Positions 33,895 to 41,613 of a DNA stretch of 64,000 nt are shown one piece after another (positions within the stretch are counted from its first letter, which is position 1; each line of letters starts with the position of its first letter). The notes beneath the pieces were generated by a model. That model was not told the DNA's origin and did not search any database. It saw nothing but the letters and a program-made list of their open reading frames with translations. The stretch covers positions 1-64,000 of the forward strand of contig CAZCGW010000010.1 in the NCBI GenBank assembly GCA_964498255.1, given 5' to 3'. The translations under genes and the position numbers were made by a program. Source of the stretch: Fluviibacter sp964498255. GTDB taxonomy: Bacteria; Pseudomonadota; Gammaproteobacteria; Burkholderiales; Rhodocyclaceae.

Positions 33895-33924
33895 AGTGTT
33901 GTTTTGTTGCAACAAAACAACACT
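33895..33924. repeat. Perfect 30-bp palindrome after the DUF4143 ATPase gene
   Basis: Each half is AGTGTTGTTTTGTTG or its reverse complement, centred at 33909/33910, four bases after the stop codon. No T-run follows, so a simple terminator is not assured. The sequence TTTAGCC..AGTGTT.TTTTGTT here resembles the right arm upstream of the same gene. Confidence 0.9.
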
Positions 33925-34059
33925 CCCCGGCCAAATCTGTTGTATTTAAGTTGCTTTGCCCTCCCGGGTGTACCACAATCCACTCAACCACTCATCCGAT
34001 GAGAGGTTCCTGGCAATAAAGCGCAAGCCGAGTTGCCATCAATCTTAAGGAGATCTCTA

Positions 34060-35268
34060 ATGCAAAAGAAAATCGTTGCTCTAGCAGTTGCCGGTCTGTC
34101 GACCGCTGCTTTCGCACAAACCAACGTAACTATCTACGGTGTTGCTGACGTTTCGGGTCAGGGCACAACCATCTCGGGTGCTAAAGATCCAGCAACCCCA
34201 CAAACAGACGGTTCGACTTTCAACCTGCAATCGAACAGCTCGCTGATCGGCTTCAAGGGTACTGAAGACTTGGGCAACGGCCTCAAGGCTATGTTCCAGA
34301 TGGAAACCTCGATGTATCTGAACGGCTCTGGCACGGGTGCTCAAGCTGGTACGGGTAATGTTTGGGGTACGAATGGTATGCGTGACTCTTACATCGGTGT
34401 GAACAGCAAATACGGTACGGCCATGGGTGGTTACATCTCGACACCGTTCCGTCAGTCGCTGAACAGCTTTGACGTAATGCCAGGCGCAACTGGTTCGGGT
34501 CAAATCGAAAACATGATCGGTGAAATGCGTTTTGGCGGTTCGGGCCTGGCCTATGACTCGTCCATCCGCGCAACGGCTGTTGCCTACGCAATGCCGACGC
34601 TTTATGGCTTCAACGGCTCGATCGCTTACACGGGCTCGAATAACAATGGTACGACCAACCAAACGAGCGCAGGTAGCAGCTGTGGTACCGCCTCTAACGG
34701 CGAAACTTCGGCATGTACTTCTACGCCGCAAAGCGCTTGGGGCTTGAACCTGGGCTGGACTGGCTATGGTGTTAACGTGACTGGTGCTTTCCAGCAAGCT
34801 AACTACAACCTGTCTGGCGCTGGTGCCAACAACCTGGGCGATTTCACGAGCTACCTGGTTGGTGCGACCTATACCGGTATTCAGAACCTGAAGCTGTCGA
34901 ACGTTTACGTTCGTAACTCGCTTGGTACCAATGGTCCATCGACGCTGACAACTGGTGGTGCTGGCAAGATCAGCAACAACCAATACTGGTTTGGTGCTTC
35001 GTATCGTATGGGTAACTGGGAACCAGCCGCATCGGCTGGCTTCGCTAGTGACTTCGACGGTTCGAGCGTACAACAGTATGGCTCGAAGCAGTGGACTGCT
35101 CGTGTTGGTTACTATCTGAGCAAGCGTTCGCAAGTTTATGGTCTGGTTTCGAACATGAACAACTCGGCTAACCAGACTTACAAGCCAGGTCTGTCTGCTT
35201 CGGCAGCTTCACTGACTGGTGGCCAGAATGTGTTCACGTATGGTCTGGGTATGCGTACTTCGTTCTAA
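34060..35268 (+). CDS. Gram-negative porin (OmpC-like, betaproteobacterial type)
   Basis: A 402-residue outer-membrane beta-barrel with a cleavable signal peptide (MQKKIVALAVAGLSTAAFA, cut before QTN). It opens with NVTIYGVADVSGQG, has SSLIGFKGTEDLGNGLKAMFQ and ends VFTYGLGMRTSF with the terminal Phe needed for barrel assembly. It belongs to the trimeric general diffusion porins. A clear Shine-Dalgarno TAAGGAGA precedes ATG 34060; an in-frame upstream start would spoil the signal peptide. Codon use is strongly biased (GGT, CTG, AAC), suggesting high expression. Confidence 0.94.
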   Translation: MQKKIVALAVAGLSTAAFAQTNVTIYGVADVSGQGTTISGAKDPATPQTDGSTFNLQSNSSLIGFKGTEDLGNGLKAMFQMETSMYLNGSGTGAQAGTGNVWGTNGMRDSYIGVNSKYGTAMGGYISTPFRQSLNSFDVMPGATGSGQIENMIGEMRFGGSGLAYDSSIRATAVAYAMPTLYGFNGSIAYTGSNNNGTTNQTSAGSSCGTASNGETSACTSTPQSAWGLNLGWTGYGVNVTGAFQQANYNLSGAGANNLGDFTSYLVGATYTGIQNLKLSNVYVRNSLGTNGPSTLTTGGAGKISNNQYWFGASYRMGNWEPAASAGFASDFDGSSVQQYGSKQWTARVGYYLSKRSQVYGLVSNMNNSANQTYKPGLSASAASLTGGQNVFTYGLGMRTSF

Positions 35269-35293
35269 TCTGACTTAGGTCAAATTAGTACTT

Positions 35294-35320
35294 AAAACGG
35301 GAGCTTCGGCTCCCGTTTTT
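35294..35320 (+). terminator. Intrinsic terminator of the porin gene
   Basis: Stem AAAACGGGAGC/GCTCCCGTTTT with a TTCG tetraloop followed by a T-run, 25 bases past the porin stop. This is a textbook rho-independent terminator. Confidence 0.95.
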
Positions 35321-35359
35321 ATTTGCGTGTGGTTTTGTGCTGCTTGATAGAATGTGCGA

Positions 35360-37231
35360 ATGAATACACAACAGGCATTGCAGCTGGCATTCCAGCATTT
35401 GAATAGCGGTAACTTAGGGGCTGCCGGGCAGTTGTTTAATAACGTTCTGCAGCAGGAACCACAGAATTTTGCCGCACTCAATGGTCGTGGCTTTATTGCC
35501 CTCCAGCAGAATGTGTTGCCGCAGGCCCAATCGGATTTACAAGCCTCGTTGCGTATTAACCCCAAGCAACCCTTTGCCCACAAGATGTTGGGCATTGTTC
35601 TAGGGGCTCAGGGGCAATTTGATGCGGCCATGCAGGCCTTTGCTGCTGCTTTAGCGCTTGATGCCAAAGACGCTGAAGTCTATTTTAATCGTGCGAACTT
35701 CCGTTTTCAGGCAGGGCAGATTCAAGAGGCGTTAGCTGATCTGGATGCCGCCATTAAATTACGGGGCTCCTATCTGGAGGCGCGTTCGAACAGGGCCAAT
35801 CTGCTCATACAGCAAGGCGACTTTGCCCGTGCTGAGAAAGACCTCGATTATCTAGTCAATAAAGTAACCAATAACCCGGATATATGGGTTGCACTAGGTT
35901 TAGCGCGCTACAAAGTGGGCAAGTTCAAAGAGTCCATGCAATGTAATGAGCGTGCGTTGCGCCTGGTGCCCAACCATCCGGATGCCTTATTGAACAGCTC
36001 TAGCGCCATGCATGACCAAGGTGAGTATCCGGCGGCGCTTGATTGGGCCGAGAAAGCCATCGCTGCTACACCGCAGCGTGCTGAATCACATTACGCCAAG
36101 GCGCAAGCCTTGATGGCCATGCATCGCTTTGCAGAGGCCGTTGCAGCGTATTCGCGAGCCATTGAATTGAACCCGGCCTATGCCGAGGCCTGGATGGGTC
36201 GTGGTTTAACCAAGTCCCGCTTGCGTCAGTTAGACAGTGCGGTGCTGGATTATGACCAGGCCATTGAACTACGCCCCACCTATGACGAAGCCTTTTTCAA
36301 CAAGGGCCACGTGTATCTGGAGCACCATGATTTTGCCAAAGGCTGGGCCGATTATGAGCACCGCTTTGGTATGCCCTCATTAGGCATTACAAACTTACCG
36401 AATATTCCTGTGTGGCAGGGGGCGCCATTGGCTGGCAAGTTGCTGGTGCGGGGTGAGCAGGGCTTGGGCGACCAGATTATCTTTGCATCAGTGTTGCCTG
36501 AGCTGTTGAAGATCGTTGATTCGGTGTGTCTGCAATTAGAGCCACGCTTGGTGCCGTTGTTCCAGCGCTCGTTCCCGAACGTTGAGGTAATGAGTCGGGA
36601 TAAGAAGCCACCGGTGGATGTGGCGGCACAAATCTGTATTGGCAGTTTGCCGCAGTATTTCCGTAAGGATGTGGCGTCTTTTGCCGGTGCGCAGATGCCT
36701 TATCTGAAAGCAGACGCTGAAAAGACGGCCGCCTTCCGTAAGGCGTTGGCGCCTAATGGTGAACGTTTCATTGGCTTGAACTGGCGTAGCTTCCGCAATA
36801 AGTACGCGAATGAGAAGTCGATGGGCTTGCTTGATATGGCGCCCTTCTTTAATCTGCCGGGCTGTACGGTTGTGAATCTGCAGTACGGGGATGTCAAAGA
36901 CGAAGTGCGTGCCGCTGAAGCGGCCGGCCTGCACTTTAATAAAGCTGTGACGATTGATCTGACCAAAGACATTGATGGCATTGCCAGTCTGGTCGATGCC
37001 TGTGATGTGCTGGTGAGCACCAGTAACACCACGGTACATATTGCCGGGGCTTTGGATAAGCCCGTGCTGCTGATGTTGCCTTATCGCTCTGGTAAGCTCT
37101 GGTACTGGTCTGAGGCTAAAGGCGAGGGTTCGCTCTGGTATCCGTCGATTCAGACCTTCCATCAGGGTGCGCAGGGGGATTGGGCGAGTACAATTGATGC
37201 CGTTAAAGAATCGCTCTTAGGCGTGGGTTAG
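35360..37231 (+). CDS. TPR protein with C-terminal glycosyltransferase (GT9-like) domain
   Basis: A 623-residue protein. About residues 1-330 are tetratricopeptide repeats (NFAALNGRGFIALQQ, AEVYFNRANFRFQAGQ, AEAWMGRGLTKSRLRQLDSA). The rest resembles heptosyltransferase-like GT-B enzymes: LLVRGEQGLGDQIIFASVLP and VDACDVLVSTSNTTVHIAGA. Such fusions often modify surface structures or flagellins; the substrate cannot be told. ATG 35360 was chosen over GTG 35354. A paralogue lies at 39084-40580. Confidence 0.8.
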   Translation: MNTQQALQLAFQHLNSGNLGAAGQLFNNVLQQEPQNFAALNGRGFIALQQNVLPQAQSDLQASLRINPKQPFAHKMLGIVLGAQGQFDAAMQAFAAALALDAKDAEVYFNRANFRFQAGQIQEALADLDAAIKLRGSYLEARSNRANLLIQQGDFARAEKDLDYLVNKVTNNPDIWVALGLARYKVGKFKESMQCNERALRLVPNHPDALLNSSSAMHDQGEYPAALDWAEKAIAATPQRAESHYAKAQALMAMHRFAEAVAAYSRAIELNPAYAEAWMGRGLTKSRLRQLDSAVLDYDQAIELRPTYDEAFFNKGHVYLEHHDFAKGWADYEHRFGMPSLGITNLPNIPVWQGAPLAGKLLVRGEQGLGDQIIFASVLPELLKIVDSVCLQLEPRLVPLFQRSFPNVEVMSRDKKPPVDVAAQICIGSLPQYFRKDVASFAGAQMPYLKADAEKTAAFRKALAPNGERFIGLNWRSFRNKYANEKSMGLLDMAPFFNLPGCTVVNLQYGDVKDEVRAAEAAGLHFNKAVTIDLTKDIDGIASLVDACDVLVSTSNTTVHIAGALDKPVLLMLPYRSGKLWYWSEAKGEGSLWYPSIQTFHQGAQGDWASTIDAVKESLLGVG

Positions 37232-37249
37232 CTGCTTGTCTCAGATGCT

Positions 37250-37923
37250 TTAACGTTTTCGGCGCTTCGAAGCCAGTAGTTCGGATCGTCCGATTGTTGC
37301 CTGAGTTGTTTCAGGGGGTTCAGGATCTGAAAAGCCCGCCGCTTCGATTGTTTGGTCCAAGCCCCGATACGCCACCGACTTTTTCGGGTCGCTTAGAGAT
37401 GCCATGCCCTCGTTCCACGCATGAACCATTTGCTTGGCTGTCGTGCGCCATTCCGGCGCATTTTTTGCTGCTTCAATGACTTCTGCGCCGACCTCAACAG
37501 CCGATTCGCATAAGCGCTCAACCATGTCTGAATAATCCCGAGGGCTGATGCCAAGCCGCGTATTGAAAAAACGCTGCAGCGTTTTCCCCGGCGCCCATGT
37601 CTGGCGGCCATCAATCGACAGGCTGGGCGGGTTGTTCGCGAAACGCGGGTAAGCTTGGGTCGTTACTATGTCATAGACGGGGGAGAGCATTACATCGTCA
37701 AGCCCCGTGTAGCAAAGCGCAATGTTTTTGGCGTGGCAATCCGCGTTGCGCACCACGTAATTGGTCAGTGTATGCCAGCTAAATTGTTCAAACTGGGTGC
37801 GGGCATCGTTAGGCTGACGAAATCGGCCGCATCGACCCCCGGTAAATACTTGAGCAGATATTCGTCACGCTCACGGTAGAGCTGTGCGACAGTCTTGCCG
37901 CTTACCTGAACGTCAAGCTTCAT
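37250..37923 (-). pseudogene. hipA: hipA-type toxin kinase gene with internal deletion
   Basis: The N-terminal about 40 codons (ATG at 37923; MKLDVQVSGKTVAQLYRERD and FVSLTMP) are followed by loss of most of the kinase body and a frame change near 37800. The C-terminal part then runs in another frame, with VVRNADCHAKNIALCY, VYDIVTTQAY and WAPGKTLQRFF, to 37250. HipA kinases are about 430 residues; roughly 200 are missing, including the ATP-binding loop, so the toxin should be inactive. The start overlaps the hipB stop (ATGA). Confidence 0.8.
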
Positions 37924-38183
37924 GGCGTGTCACTTTCCCGCTGTTCGGCTAGGATGTCTTCAACTGTGCGCACGTGTCCCCGTTTTACCAGTTTCAAGTC
38001 GTGCCCAGCCGCTTCGAGCAGGCGTACCAGCGCGGACACGCTCATGTCGCCCTTGGTCAGATTCTCCATGCGAACCACGGTGGCTCGCGAAACGCCTGCC
38101 CGTTGGGCGATCTCGTCCTGGCTTAGCCGCGCTTCTCGGCGAGCGATCTTCAGTATTTTGGCAACATCTGAAAGCGTGGTCAT
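37920..38183 (-). CDS. hipB: HipB-like helix-turn-helix antitoxin
   Basis: An 87-residue Cro/CI-type DNA-binding protein: ILKIARREARLSQDEIAQRAGVSRATVVRMEN is the helix-turn-helix (key part LSQDEIAQRAGVSRATVVRM), followed by DMSVSALVRLLEAAGHDLKL, as in HipB. It is intact although its hipA partner is not. Two 22-bp direct repeats overlap its promoter and start, consistent with continuing autoregulation. Confidence 0.85.
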   Translation of the reverse strand: MTTLSDVAKILKIARREARLSQDEIAQRAGVSRATVVRMENLTKGDMSVSALVRLLEAAGHDLKLVKRGHVRTVEDILAEQRESDTP

Positions 38184-38267
38184 TGTAGCCTCTGGGCACC
38201 ATAAAACTAATTAACGGGTTTAAATGTAGCCCTTGGGTTCCATAAAGTCAACCGATAATTCGGTTGA
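38184..38267 (-). promoter_or_regulatory. hipB promoter with two direct-repeat operators
   Basis: On the - strand TTGACT (38251-38246) and TACATT (38228-38223) are 17 bases apart. Imperfect 22-bp repeats at 38184-38205 and 38225-38246 (TGTAGCC-N3-GGG-N2-CCATAAA on the + strand, 18 of 22 identical) are 41 bp apart, about four helical turns. The distal one covers the spacer and part of the -10; the proximal one abuts the ATG. An inverted repeat TCAACCGA-TAAT-TCGGTTGA (38248-38267) covers part of the -35. Confidence 0.6.
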
Positions 38268-38378
38268 TCAGGGAGATGCGTCATCTGGCTGCAGAAGTTA
38301 TCGACCCATGCCTTGAGGCAGGTACAATTGAACAAAAGGTTAATTGTGAAAAAAATAAGCTGAAAGAGGCGGTTGGGT

Positions 38379-39056
38379 ATGTCCAGAATTCAGGTGGTTA
38401 TCGGGTTTGATCAGCGCGAATCAGTGGCGTATCACACCTTCTGTCAAAGCATTCTGGCGCGGGCATCACAGCCCGTATCGTTTACACCGCTGGCGCTCAA
38501 TACTTTGAACAGTTATGTTGAGCAGCATACCGACGGCAGCAACGCCTTCATCTATTCCCGCTTTCTAACGCCTTACCTGATGGATTATCAGGGCTGGGCG
38601 ATTTTTGCTGATGGCGACATGATCTGCCTGGATGATATTGCCAAGCTGTGGGCATTGCGTGATGAGAGCAAGGCGGTGATGGTCGTCAAACACGACTACA
38701 AGACCAAGGCCCATGAGAAGTACCTGGGTAACAAGAATCAGGATTACCCACGCAAGAACTGGTCGAGCGTGATTCTGTGGAACTGTGCGCATCCGGCCAA
38801 CCGTTGCCTCGACCCGCGGTATGTGATGACGCACCCGGGCTCGCACCTGCATCGCTTTGCCTGGCTGGATGATGCGCTGGTGGGTGAGATTCCTAAAGAA
38901 TGGAATTGGCTGACGACCGAATATCCCGATAACTACGATGCCAAGCTGTTGCATTACACGCTGGGTACGCCGTGTTTTAAAGACTATACGGATTCCGAAA
39001 TGGCCGAGTTGTGGCATGCCGAGCACGCCAAGATTAATCAGGGTATGGGCGCTTAA
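38379..39056 (+). CDS. Glycosyltransferase, GT8-like
   Basis: A 225-residue protein that begins IQVVIGFDQRESVAYHTF and holds the DXD-type motif WAIFADGDMICLDDI, plus FIYSRFLTPYLM and HYTLGTPCF. This matches short nucleotide-sugar glycosyltransferases of the GT-A fold. ATG 38379 is preceded by AAAGAGG; TTG 38373 is less likely. It is followed after 27 bases by a TPR-glycosyltransferase gene and probably shares an operon and a pathway with it. The acceptor is unknown. Confidence 0.75.
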   Translation: MSRIQVVIGFDQRESVAYHTFCQSILARASQPVSFTPLALNTLNSYVEQHTDGSNAFIYSRFLTPYLMDYQGWAIFADGDMICLDDIAKLWALRDESKAVMVVKHDYKTKAHEKYLGNKNQDYPRKNWSSVILWNCAHPANRCLDPRYVMTHPGSHLHRFAWLDDALVGEIPKEWNWLTTEYPDNYDAKLLHYTLGTPCFKDYTDSEMAELWHAEHAKINQGMGA

Positions 39057-39083
39057 GCCCTTTCTCGACTGCGCTAATAACCG

Positions 39084-40580
39084 ATGGCAAAAAAGAAGTC
39101 GGCCTTTGATCGGGTGGAGAAGCGCCCGCCAGGGGCGGCTGCCATTGCGGCCTTGAGTCAGCAGGGTTTGATGCTGTTGCAGCAGGGGCAATTTGCGCAG
39201 GGGGCTGAGTTGTTGCAGCAGTCGCTGGCGCAAAATGCCCGGCAGCCGGAGGTGAGTTACAACCTCGGCTATGCTTTGCAGCAAATGGGACGGCAGACCG
39301 AAGCGTTGGCCGCTTATACGCAGGCGGTGACGCTAATGCCTGAGGATCTGGATGCCGTAATGAGCCGTGGCCGCGTGTTGGCGAATCTGCGGCGCTATAC
39401 CGAAGCGGCTGCCGACTTTGTTAAAGCCACGCGCCTGGTGCCGCAAAACCCGGATGCCTGGAACAACCTCGGTAATGTGCTGCTCGATCTGGAGCGGGAA
39501 GCTGATGCGGTTGCTGCATACGATAAGGCGTTGGCGCTGCGTCCAAATTTTGCACAGGTGTTGTTCAACAAAGGCAAAGCCCTCGGTGCGCTGGAGCGTT
39601 ATAGCGAAGCCGCGGCCTGCTATGAAAATGCGCTGGCATTGAACCCGGATTACGAAGAGGCCAAGTGGCATCTGTCGTGGGTAAAGCTGGTACAGGGTGA
39701 TTTTGCGCAGGGCTGGCCGCTGTTTGAAGCGCGCTGGACCGTGCCGAGCCTGGGCAATCAGCGGCGCTATCCGCAGATTCTGCAATGGTTGGGGCAAGAA
39801 ACCGTCGCTGGTAAATCGATACTGCTCTATGCCGAGCAGGGTCTGGGCGACACCTTGCAGTTCTGCCGCTATGTGCCGGTACTGCAGGGATTGGGTGCGA
39901 AAGTGAGCCTAGCGGTTCAGGCGTCGTTGGTCTCGCTGCTGGCCGATCAGTGGCCGGGCGTGACGGTGGCAGAATCTTTTGCCGATGCCTCGGGTTTTGA
40001 TCTGGCAATACCATTGATGAGTTTGCCGTTAGCGTTGGGTACCACGCTGGAAAGTATTCCCGCTGCCGTGCCTTATATCCGTGTGCGTGATGCCGCTGAG
40101 CCTGTTGTTAGCGATCGACCACGCGTTGGCCTGGTGTGGTCCGGTAGTGCAGGTCATAAGAACGACAAGAGCCGCAGTATGGCTTTGCCGACTTTGGCGC
40201 CGCTATTTGATTTGCCGGTAGATTGGGTGTGTTTGCAACCGGAGTTACGTGAGGCAGATCATGCCTGGTTGGCAGCCCAACCAAGCGTTGCGTTGTCGCA
40301 ACCGGCGTTAACAGATTTTGCAGAAACCGCGCGTGTAATTGCTGGCCTGGATTGGGTGGTCACGGTGGATACCGCAGTAGCCCATCTGGCCGGCGCCTTG
40401 GGTAAAGAGGTCTGGTTGTTATTGCCCACAGGGCCCGATTATCGCTGGTTGCTGGAACGTGCTGACTCGCCCTGGTATCCAACGGCGCGCTTGTTCCGTC
40501 AATCGGCGCGAGGTGATTGGGCTGGTGTGGTTGGCCGGTTAGCCGATGCGATTCGCGATAGAATGCCTCAAACCATTTAG
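39084..40580 (+). CDS. TPR protein with C-terminal GT9-like glycosyltransferase domain
   Basis: A 498-residue paralogue of 35360-37231. TPR units fill about residues 15-210 (VSYNLGYALQQMGRQTEAL, AWNNLGNVLLDLEREADAV, QVLFNKGKALGALERY). The C-terminal part has SILLYAEQGLGDTLQFCRYV, GLVWSGSAGHKND and the strongly conserved LDWVVTVDTAVAHLAGALGK followed by WLLLPTGPDYRWLL. Similar proteins occur in large numbers in betaproteobacteria. A role in glycan or protein glycosylation is inferred. Confidence 0.8.
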   Translation: MAKKKSAFDRVEKRPPGAAAIAALSQQGLMLLQQGQFAQGAELLQQSLAQNARQPEVSYNLGYALQQMGRQTEALAAYTQAVTLMPEDLDAVMSRGRVLANLRRYTEAAADFVKATRLVPQNPDAWNNLGNVLLDLEREADAVAAYDKALALRPNFAQVLFNKGKALGALERYSEAAACYENALALNPDYEEAKWHLSWVKLVQGDFAQGWPLFEARWTVPSLGNQRRYPQILQWLGQETVAGKSILLYAEQGLGDTLQFCRYVPVLQGLGAKVSLAVQASLVSLLADQWPGVTVAESFADASGFDLAIPLMSLPLALGTTLESIPAAVPYIRVRDAAEPVVSDRPRVGLVWSGSAGHKNDKSRSMALPTLAPLFDLPVDWVCLQPELREADHAWLAAQPSVALSQPALTDFAETARVIAGLDWVVTVDTAVAHLAGALGKEVWLLLPTGPDYRWLLERADSPWYPTARLFRQSARGDWAGVVGRLADAIRDRMPQTI

Positions 40581-40605
40581 GGCAACTTTAGGAAACGGTG
40601 CTTTG

Positions 40606-41070
40606 ATGAAAAAGCTGGTGGCAGTCTGTGGATTGGCTTGTGCCTTATTGTTGGCCGGTTGCGCCTCGGGTGGTTTTGGCAGCTCGGAAAGCCTCGATAA
40701 CATTCAGCAGCAATTGCTGGGTGATATGCCGCTGCCGCAAGGGTCGAAAATCAGTAATGAGCAATCGATCATTCTGGGCGGTGGTCCACAGTGGACAGGC
40801 CGTATCGTGATCAGTACGCCACAAGGCCCAACCGATACCTTTACCTTCTTCCGGGATCAGTTCCCCAAGGCCGGCTGGACCGGTATTTCTTCGATCAAGG
40901 CCAAGACCAGTATTCTGGTGTTTGCCAAGGGCGACAGAACGGTCACGGTAGAGATTAATGAAAGCGGTACCTTTGCCAGCGGCGGTTCCATCGTTAACCT
41001 GACGGCCGCACCCAAGGGTGGTACAGCGCCGGTGAATGTGACGCCGGGGCAGAATCTGCCGCCACGTTGA
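40606..41070 (+). CDS. Predicted lipoprotein of unknown function
   Basis: A 154-residue protein with a lipoprotein signal peptide: MKKLVAVCGLACALLLAGC, lipidated Cys19. The mature part (LLGDMPLPQGSKISNEQSII, then TPQGPTDTFTFFRDQFPKAG) suggests a small folded periplasmic or outer-membrane-anchored domain that I cannot assign further. ATG 40606 was chosen because it begins the signal peptide and follows TAGGAAA. It sits directly upstream of the pseudopilin gene with no gap. Confidence 0.8.
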   Translation: MKKLVAVCGLACALLLAGCASGGFGSSESLDNIQQQLLGDMPLPQGSKISNEQSIILGGGPQWTGRIVISTPQGPTDTFTFFRDQFPKAGWTGISSIKAKTSILVFAKGDRTVTVEINESGTFASGGSIVNLTAAPKGGTAPVNVTPGQNLPPR

Positions 41071-41610
41071 GTGTTGCTGAGGCCTCGTTCCACTCAGAAA
41101 GGCATCACGCTGATCGAAGTCTTGGTTGGCTTGGTCGTATTCGTGATTGCCGGGATGCTGGCGGTGCCTTCGTTTAGCGATTATCTGGAACGGCAGCGTT
41201 TGAAGGCGGCTGCCGAGGGCTTGGCTAGTAGCCTGAATCTGGCGCGCTCTGAGGCGTTGGCGCAACAACGATTTATGTATGTACAGCTGGCCGGGCAGGG
41301 TGGCGAGCGCTGGTGCTATGCCGTCGCCAAGGAGGCCAAGTGCGATTGCTTTTCTGCGGGTTGCGAGGCTGTGCAACGCGGTGATTCAGGCAAGCTAACG
41401 GGTGTGACATTGGGGAGTTCCAGTCGCACCACCTTCCGCTTTAACTGGAAGAATGGTTCGGCCACCGGCGCTAACGGAACTGCCAGTTTTGTCGGGCAAA
41501 AAACTGGTCAGCAACTCTGTGTGGTGCTGAGTAATCTGGGGCGGGTTAGAATCATTACTTCCAAGAACAAGCCCGTTGCCGGGTACCCGCAGGATGCAAC
41601 CTGTCGTTAA
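41071..41610 (+). CDS. Type IV pseudopilin, GspH/FimT-like
   Basis: A 179-residue protein with a class III (prepilin) signal: a basic leader, then QKG before ITLIEVLVGLVVFVIAGMLA, which would be cut and methylated by a PilD-type peptidase; the conserved Glu5 of the mature form is present. The body (LNLARSEALAQQ, CVVLSNLGRVRI) matches the GspH/FimT pattern. Translation appears to start at GTG 41071 right after the lipoprotein stop. No other pilus or secretion genes are in the window, so it is an orphan here. Confidence 0.78.
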   Translation: MLLRPRSTQKGITLIEVLVGLVVFVIAGMLAVPSFSDYLERQRLKAAAEGLASSLNLARSEALAQQRFMYVQLAGQGGERWCYAVAKEAKCDCFSAGCEAVQRGDSGKLTGVTLGSSSRTTFRFNWKNGSATGANGTASFVGQKTGQQLCVVLSNLGRVRIITSKNKPVAGYPQDATCR

Positions 41611-41613
41611 GCT

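Noticed and set aside
28964..33925. Prophage or integrative element with integrase
   Set aside because: No integrase, transposase, phage structural or conjugation gene was found in the island. The trpC-end repeat resembles an attachment duplication, but nothing supports site-specific integration directly.
34081..35133. Long antisense open frame (350 codons) opposite the porin gene
   Set aside because: The porin is certain, with signal peptide, terminator and barrel end. The antisense frame exists because of the strongly biased codon use of the porin and has no ribosome binding site or recognisable domain.
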